Shown here in pieces: positions 56,953 to 64,000 of a stretch of DNA of 64,000 nt. The notes under the pieces are model-generated. The model ran no database searches. It was not told the origin of the DNA and worked only from the letters and a program-made list of their open reading frames with translations. The stretch comes from Mytilus trossulus. Taxonomy: Eukaryota; Mollusca; Bivalvia; Mytilida; Mytilidae. Both the position numbers and the translations under genes were made by a program. The stretch covers positions 49,030,544-49,094,543 of the forward strand of contig NC_086380.1 of assembly GCF_036588685.1 (NCBI RefSeq), read 5' to 3'. Positions within the stretch are counted from its first letter, which is position 1; each line of letters begins with the position of its first letter.

Positions 56953-59900
56953 ATTTTTTATACAACCGCAAAAATTGAAAAGTTTTTGGTCGTATATTGG
57001 TATCACATTGGCTTGTCTTCTGAAGACATTTGGTTTTCACACTCTAACTTGAGTAAAAGTAAATAGAAATCTATGAAATTTAATCGCACAGGGTTAACGA
57101 CCATAACAGGAAGGTTGGGATTGATTTTGGGTGTTTTGGTCCCAACAGTTTGGGAATTAGGGACCAAAAAGGGCCCAAATAAGCATTTTTCTTGGTTTTC
57201 GCACAATAACTTTAGTATAAGTGAACAGAAATCTATGAAATTTTAACATAAGGTCTATGACCACAAACGGAAGGTTGGGCTTGATTTTGGGAGTATAAGT
57301 CCCAACAGTTTAGGAATAAGGGGCCAAAATCAGGTCCCAAATAAGCATTTTCCTTGTTTTTGCACAATAACTTTAGTATAAGTTAATAGAAATCTATGAA
57401 ATTTTAACACAAGGTTTAATTATGACCACAAAAAAATGGTTTGGATTGATTTTTGGAGTTTTGGTCCCAACAAATTAGGGGTCAAAAGGGTCCAAAATTG
57501 ACCTCTGTTTGATTTCATCAAAAACTGAATTATTTGGCTTCTTTTGATATGCCAAATCTAACCATGCATTCAGATTCTGAATTTTGGGTCCTGTTTTCAA
57601 ATTGGTCTACATTAAGGTCCAAAGTGTCCAAAATTAAACTTAGCTTGATTTTAATAAAAAAAAAATTTTTTTTGGCTCTTTGATATATATGCTGAATCTA
57701 AACATGTTCTTAGAATTTTATACGACCGCAAATTTTGAAAAAATTTTCGTCGTATATTGCTATCATGTTGGCGTCGTCGTCTGCGTCGTCGTCCGAATAC
57801 TTTTAGTTTTCGCACTCTAACTTTAGTAAAAGTGAATAGAAATCTATGAAATTTTAACACAAGGTTTATGACCATAAAAGGAAGGTTGGTATTGATTTTG
57901 GGAGTTTTGCTCCCAACATTTTAGGAATAAGGGGCCAAAAAGGGCCCAAATAAGCATTTTCTTGGTTTTCGCACAATAACTTAAGTTTAAGTTAATGGAA
58001 ATCTATGAAATTTTGACACAAGGTATATGACCACAAAAGAAAGGTTGGGATTGATTTTGGTAGTTTTGGTTTCAATAGTTTAGGAATTAGGGGCCAAAAA
58101 GGGACCCAAATAAGCATTTTTCTTGGTTTTCGCACCATAACGTTAGTATAAGTAAATAGAAATCTATGAAATTTAACACAAGGTTTATGACCATAAAAGG
58201 AAGGTTGGTTTTGATTTTGGGAGTTTTGGTCCCAACAGTTTAGGAAAAAGGGGCTCAAAGGGTCCAAAATTAAACTTTGTTTGATTTCATCAAAATTGAA
58301 TAATTGGGGTTCTTTGATATGCCGAATCTAACTGTGTATGTAGATTCTTAACTTTTGGTCATGTTTTCAAATTGGTCTACATTAAGGTCCAAAGGGTCCA
58401 AAATTAAACTTAGTTTGATTTTGACAAAAAATGAATCGGTTGGGTTCTTTGATACGTTGAATCTAAAAATGTACTTAGATTCTTGATTATTGGCCCAGTT
58501 TTCAAGTTGGTCCAAATCTGGGTCCAAAATTAAACTTTATTTGATTTCATCAAAAATTGAATAAATGGAGTTCTTTGATATGCCAAATCTAACTGTGTAT
58601 GTAGATTCTTCATTTTTGGTCCCGTTTTCAAATTGGCCTACATTTATAAGGTCCAAAGGGTCCAAAATAAAACTAAGTTTGATTTTAACAAAAAATAAAT
58701 TCTTGGGCCTCTTTGATATGCTGAATCTAAACATGTACTTAGATTTTTGATTATGGGCCCAGTTTTCAAGTTGGTCCAAATCAGGATCTAAAATTATTAT
58801 ATTAAGTATTGTGCAATAGTAAGTCTTTTCAATTGCACAGTATTGTGCAATGGCAAGAAATATCTAATTTCATAATATTGTGAAATAGCAATTTTTTTTT
58901 TAATTAGAGTTATCTTTCTTTGTCCAGAATAGTAAGCAAGAAATATCTTATTGCAAGATTTTTTTTTTAATTGGTGTTATCTTTCTTTGTCCAGAATCAA
59001 CTTAAAAATCTTTGTTATATACAATATACAATGTATATTCACTTTTTACTACCAACTGATAACTTTAAATAATCTTTACCATTCAGTGATAACAAGCAGT
59101 TTTTTTACATCTTAATATTTTATGATGTATTTAAATGAGTAGTTATTGTTGCAAACTCCATTAGAATATTTTAATTGAGATTAGTTTTGGAATAAGGGAA
59201 AGGGGGATGTGATTAAAAAATTTGGTTCAATTTTTCTCATTTGAAATTTCATAAATAAAAAGAAAATTTCTTCAAACATTTTTTCGAGAGGATTAATATT
59301 CAACAGCATAGTGAATTGCTCTTAGAGAAAACAAAAATATTAAGTTCATTAGAACACATTCATTCTGTGTCAGAAACCTATGCTGTGTTAACTATTAAAT
59401 CACAATCCAAATTTAGAGCTGAATGCAGCTTGAATGTTGTGTCCATACTTGCCCCAACTGTTCAGGGTTCAACCTCTGCGGTCGTATAAAGCTACGACCT
59501 GCGGAGCATCTGGTTGATTATGGGCCCAGTTTTTAAGTTGGTCCAAATCGGGGTCAAAAGTTATTATATTAAGTATTGTTCAATAGCTAGAAATTTTCAA
59601 TTGCACAGTATTCTGCAATATAGCAAGAAATCTTCAATTGCACCGTATTGTGCAATAGCAAGAAATATCTTATTGCACAATATTGCGCAATCGCAAGAAA
59701 TTTTCAATTGCACAGTTTTGTGCAATAGCAAGAAATATTCAATTGCACAGACTGCCAGTATTGTCTCGTTTTCAATGTTTTTTTCAAATTGGTCTACATT
59801 AAGGTCATGAAGGTCGAAAAAGGGTCAAAAATTAAACTTTTGACGTTTGATTTCAACAAAAATTGAATATGATTACTCTAACCATGTACTTGGATTTTAA

Positions 59901-60272
59901 ATATTTGGGCCCAGTTATCAAATTGGTCCAAATCGAGGTCTATACAGTCTCTAAAATTGAACATTATTTGATTTCATCAAAAATTGAATTCTTGGGGTTC
60001 TATGATATGCTAAATCTAACCATGTATTTAGATTTTGGATATTGGACCATAATAGGTAAATGTCCAATTTAAAAAAATTAAGTTTTTAAGTTTAAGTTCT
60101 TAGACCACCTTCATTCTGTGTTAGAAACCTATGTTGTGTCAACTATTTAATCACAATCCAAATTCAGAGCTGTATCAAGCTTAAATGTTGTGTCCAAACT
60201 TGCCCAAACTGTTCAGGGTTCTACCTCTACGGTTCTACGGTTGTATAAAGCTGCGCCCTGTGAAGCATCTGG
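56953..60272 (+). repeat. Three tandem family B copies upstream of gene 2
   Basis: Starts tatacaaccgcaaaaattg at 56953 and tatacgaccgcaaattttg at 57718. Inside are six ~170-bp subrepeats (acaataactttagtataag, aaggttggg, cccaacagtttagg). 3' modules end at about 59513 (gcggagcatctgg) and 60272 (gtgaagcatctgg). GCAATAG arrays at 58805-58900 and 59565-59755. Confidence 0.85.
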
Positions 60273-60359
60273 TTAACTTCTGTAAGCATGGTAAGTCAAT
60301 AACAAAAACCAACTTGTTTATGTCTGAGCTTCGACTGCTTGCCACTCTTTAATGATATA

Positions 60360-60441
60360 AAAAAGAAGATGTGGTATGATTGCCAATGAGACAACTATCC
60401 ACAAAAGACCAAAATGACACAGACAATAACAACTATAGGTC
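60360..60441 (+). repeat. Family C 5' fragment
   Basis: agaagatgtggtatgattgcc to cagacaataacaactatagg, stopping about 200 bp before the gene 2 start codon. Confidence 0.75.
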
Positions 60442-60570
60442 TGTTAACATAAAATAGCTAGTATCATTTTTTACATTTTCCAATAGTGTTTACACTTTTT
60501 GATATGTATGATTTGATCATGTTGATATATTTTATGAAGAATTTTTAAAATTTTATTATACTTGTAGACA

Positions 60571-60618
60571 ATGGTAGGTAGACATGATAGATGTAAAAAT
60601 GGACAAAAATGCACCTAA
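60571..60618 (+). other. Small upstream ORF before gene 2
   Basis: ATG at 60571 opens a 15-codon frame ending at TAA 60616-60618, in the same frame as the main ATG at 60646. If this stretch is in the 5' leader it would be a uORF. The leader may instead be spliced (AG at 60642-60643 after a weak pyrimidine tract), which would remove it. Confidence 0.3.
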
Positions 60619-60645
60619 CAGATCAAAATTTGTAATTCATCAGTA

Positions 60646-61294
60646 ATGGCAAGTTCATCTTCCTTAGCAGTACCTGGGTCATGCCTGACAAATTATGCAA
60701 GAATAGGCCATGCAGCACAACAGCTCTTTCCTGATATTCTCCAGGAGCTTATTACAATTAAAGAACCTCCTCATAGGTTATCACATGATGTCAACACAAA
60801 CAAGGACCTGTCAAAAATATTAAGATCCGATGAATTATTATTGATAAACAATGTTGCGACAAAGGGATATTCAAACTTTGACATACCATTTGTTTACAAA
60901 TTGATAAGAGGTTTGAATCTGGTACCTCCACCTACAAAAAGATGGAGCCATCCTACTGCTCCCTGCTCAACAGAGGTCACACCAGGAGATGACATTGAAA
61001 GAATTAGAAGATTCAGAAACGAAACTCTTCACAGAGGTAATGCACAAGTCACAGATACAGAATTATCTCAGATCTTTACACAGTTTAAGGAGATTGCTGG
61101 TAGACTAGAGACCTACATGGGAAAACAAACAGGAGAGTTTGTAGACAAGTTTGTGGATTTAGAAACGTGTTGTATGGATGAGGAAACAAGTACCATGTAT
61201 ATAGAGAGGCTTAATAGGTTAAAGAAAAGTGATGAAGATTGTAAAAAAAGATTGAGTGCACTTGAAGAAGATGTTGACGCATTGAAAGAGAAAA
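60646..61294 (+). CDS. Gene 2, first coding exon: complete DZIP3-type HEPN domain plus coiled coil
   Basis: ATG at 60646 is the first in frame after TAA at 60616; the exon ends at a GTAAGT donor (61295) in phase 1. It encodes 216 residues. Residues 15-155 form an alpha-helical HEPN domain of the DZIP3-like type, with DDIERI at 115-120 and the RNxxxH motif RNETLH at 124-129, so the predicted RNase residues are intact. Residues about 180-216 are a charged coiled coil (YIERLNRLKKSDEDCKKRLSAL). It is homologous in order to the first two gene 1 exons but fused in one exon, and its phase matches the donor of the gene 1 coiled-coil exon, so I expect a following exon of nSTAND3 or similar beyond 64000. 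None is visible to the window end, so the gene is partial. An intronless reading adds two residues (SK) before TAA at 61300-61302, which is less likely. Confidence 0.85.
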
Positions 61295-62640
61295 GTAAGT
61301 AAATTTCAAAAGAAATTAAAAATCAACTTCTGCTGTTTCCTTTATTAAGCAATACGTGATTTAGGGAGATACCACGAATACCATGCCTTGGAAGGTCAAC
61401 CTCCAGTTGTTTTCTGCCTAATAACTTTTACTTATGAACAATTTAACCATTCCTTTTCTAATTTTAATATCAAGTTTGATATTGAACATGTTGAACATTT
61501 TTCTCTTTTACCAATGAGTTATTTTTTATTAATTTGAAATGGGCATTTTACATTGTTTTAATTAAGTCTTTTTAATTCAATATAAAAAGAAAGCATTATA
61601 CATGTTATAAGTAAAGCAATTTCTAAATGTAACCCTTTGAAATAAGTGATACCCTATCATGCCTACTCATGGCTACTGGAGCTCTGCAGTGAAGCTGATA
61701 TTTCAACTGAACAATAAGCATGATAAGGCCAATTTATATATATATGGGATAAGATTTTCTGACAAATAGATAGCTATTTTCGTTTTTCTTGATACTATTA
61801 TCAAATTACAAACAACAACATATATGTAAAATATAAGGTATAGGAGAATGTGCATCAAAATCTAGACAAGATAAAGAGAAAGAACAGTTCCTAATTAATG
61901 CAATTCAGCAGTATTGTACAGGGGGTTTAGTCCATCTGGAACCCATTACGTACGTTCTCTAAGATAAACAAACTTTTAACATTAATTTTGATTACATCTT
62001 TAAAACATTTAGTGCTGTATTTTAATGTACATCATATGTTTTATATTGTCCTAGCTTGAGTTTATTAATTATTTTTTTTTATATATTATAATGGGTTAAA
62101 AATATTTTTCTAAATTGGGTATTGACAATTTTAATTTTTGCTAAAATGGGTAAAAAATCACAAATGAATCAGGCGCTAAAATGGGTTCTATCTAGGCGCG
62201 AAAACGTCTGATATTTTTTTGCTCAAATTTCCTATCAACATGATCAATGCGCTAAAATGTCCTCTGCCTATATATAACAATTTAGGTTATTTTCTACGAC
62301 AAGAAAAACCTTAAAATATGCATTATCTGACTTGTATACCGTCAAAAAATATTATTTTTCATAAAGATTTGCAAAATTTAGTTTCCTATATTACCGACAA
62401 CACTAAAGTGGGATATTCCTTTCTAATGCATTCAGGTTTTAATACGCCCTACGACTCATTAAGAATGTTAAATAAAACTCCCTAATTAATTCTAGATATA
62501 AACTTTTTAAAGATATAATCCATACACAATAAAAAATATTACTGTAACTGCATGAAGTAAGACACAAATCTATTGTAACCATCCGTTAACAGTGTATTAA
62601 AAATACAAGACACATTGTAAGTAATTTATTGTACCACTTA
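61295..62640 (+). other. Intron of gene 2, no features recognised
   Basis: AT-rich sequence after the GTAAGT donor. I see no exon with coding character. A stretch near 62090-62270 repeats the phrase aaaatggg with gcgctaaaatg and looks like unclassified dispersed repeat. Confidence 0.5.
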
Positions 62641-62649
62641 GTTTATGAA

Positions 62650-63075
62650 AAAGGGGAGGGGTATGGTTTTTATACCCCCGTCCGTCTGTCCCATGAATAT
62701 TTTTCGTCGCATTTTTCTCAAGAACTACAATACAAAGGATTTCTGAAATTTAGTTTCAGGGTTTATCTAAGTCAGCTAATACTGTGTGATGCGTTTTCAG
62801 GTTGATCACTTGACAACTTCCTGTTTACCGAACACTTGTATGATTTTACACATGATAGCCAAGTTGAAAATTTTCGTCACATTTTTCTCAGGAACTACAA
62901 TACAAGGATTTCTGAAATTTGGTTTCAGGATTTATATAAGTCAGCTATACCGTGTGATGTGTTTTCAGATTTTTTACTCAACAACTTTACCAAACACTTG
63001 CATATTTTCACACTATTTATATTATCCACTTCAGCGGGGGTATCATCAGTGAGCAGTAGCTCGCAGTTTCACTTG
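62650..63075 (+). repeat. Dispersed repeat with two ~165-bp subunits
   Basis: gggtatggtttttatacccccgtccgtc head, then ttttcgtc(g/a)catttttctcaag, gaactacaatacaa and gtgtgatg(c/t)gttttcag repeated at 62700-62800 and 62870-62970; it ends near cagcgggggtatcatcagtg. Overlapping open frames are incidental. Confidence 0.7.
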
Positions 63076-64000
63076 TTTTTTTCTTTTTGTAATGTCATTT
63101 CTATCGCTGAAAAGTGGTTATTTTTTTTAACAATTTTAATTGAATCGAATGAAAAATTCAGAAATATTGTCTTTTGAATAGCAATACATTTTATTAACAG
63201 ATAATCAGGACATACTGATATACCCTCCACACCCGACCCTTTTCTGAGTTACGTTAATGTTATTCAATAGAATATAAGATTATCTTATTAGTTTATCATT
63301 TGATAGACTAAAAGTATACATAAATTTAAAGCAGTTGAGAACTGACACAAAGACGAATAAAGATACATGAAGGTCACAGTATGATTTCCTATTCAGCGTT
63401 TATTGTCCTGAACATGCATGAAATATTTGCCACTGGACGTTAAGCAAGCAACCAACAATCAACCAACCTATTCAGTGTGACTCCATAAGACTTTCAAATT
63501 CTAACACACGAATATGCTAAATCTGGCTTTTTATTTATGTAAGTCTATATTAAAATTCATCTCGCATATATGATTATTCTTCTTTATTGTAGCGATAAAT
63601 TAACAAAACTTCACGTAGTTCACGTTATTTGTTTCTAAAATTAAAATGCAGACAATGAAGGTTTCTTTTACATCTCTCATCGATTCAACTTTAAAGTATA
63701 AATTTCCAAATCAGCAACAAAAAACTATCAGACGAATAAAATTTTGAAGTAAATTATAGATTGCATTTTTATCAAGGAAAATCATGACCTCAAATTCAAG
63801 TCATTATTTTATGCCTTTGAGCATATTTCATTGAAACATGGTATCGTCCTGGTTTATTCTGAAAAAGAATGAACTGTCGTTCTGAAAGAAAATAACTCCA
63901 TATAGTTATATAATTTGATATATTTGGTATACATATATTGGTATCAGAATAATTTAGATTTGCTTTTATTCAACTTCAATTTTTTTTTTGTGTCATATAT
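63076..64000. other. No gene recognised
   Basis: AT-rich. A short repeat word cctgaacatgcatgaaatatttgcc at about 63405-63470 is shared with the 7.8-kb array (reversed) and 39568. Confidence 0.4.

Noticed and set aside
59514-59810. 98-codon frame
   Set aside because: It is a translation of the GCAATAG tandem units of family B and gives a repetitive peptide.
62786-63177. Frames of 88 and 113 codons, considered as a next exon of gene 2
   Set aside because: They overlap a two-unit dispersed repeat, show no STAND or other domain, and have no phase-1 acceptor in a coding context.

Overview
The window looks like AT-rich nuclear DNA of a marine bivalve, most likely a mussel (Mytilus-like). This is an inference from the genes (HEPN/nSTAND/ankyrin proteins with kilobase-sized introns), from the very dense dispersed repeats of a kind I associate with bivalves, and from the absence of bacterial gene organisation. 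Coding sequence is only a few percent of the window.

Two host genes can be supported, both on the + strand. Gene 1 (exons 4774-4991, 12214-12424, 18702-22249; the 5' exon is not found here) encodes the second half of a DZIP3-type HEPN domain with an intact RNxxxH motif, a coiled-coil linker, an nSTAND3-type P-loop NTPase and about 18 ankyrin repeats. Splice phases agree across all three exons; the second intron uses a GC-AG donor. Gene 2 (first coding exon 60646-61294; the rest lies beyond the window) encodes a complete HEPN domain (RNETLH) plus coiled coil and ends in the same splice phase as exon 12214-12424 of gene 1. Both look like members of an NLR-like family: RNase-type effector, then STAND switch, then repeat sensor. 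This is the most interesting candidate system here.

The rest is a nested landscape of mobile DNA. Intron 1 of gene 1 holds a 4.94-kb terminal-inverted-repeat (TIR) element with a 7-bp target duplication. Intron 2 is filled with copies of an AGCTCACC-type repeat in both orientations. Between the genes lie: a 204-bp-arm palindrome of tRNA-like sequence (24.5-24.9 kb) flanked by inverted minisatellites; a 9.47-kb TA-flanked transposon (31338-40803) carrying a broken pogo-like transposase with a C-terminal PHD finger; a minisatellite split by a hAT-like element (41107-42582); a Tc1-like remnant; a fold-back region near 45-46 kb; a 1.2-kb element with a 9-bp duplication (46409-47612); a dispersed repeat interrupted by two insertions (48049-50235, TA target; 50304-51430, 9-bp target); another hAT-like element (51956-52948); and a 5'-truncated LINE on the minus strand (54227-55480).

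Dispersed families are labelled A-H. A: begins AGCTCACC and ends GAGAGCCTCTAG. B: long repeat with a cgtcgt-rich start, a GCAATAG tandem part and a 3' module ending near GGAGCATCTGG. C: GATGTGGTATGATTGCC family. D: GACAACGCCATGGC family. E: ~150-bp CTGACCTTGACC unit. F: AACTTTGTAGATAATAAGG family. G: ATGCCCCATTTATGGGCATTA family. H: GGTCGGGTTGTTGTCT family. All calls come from reading the sequence; no search was run.
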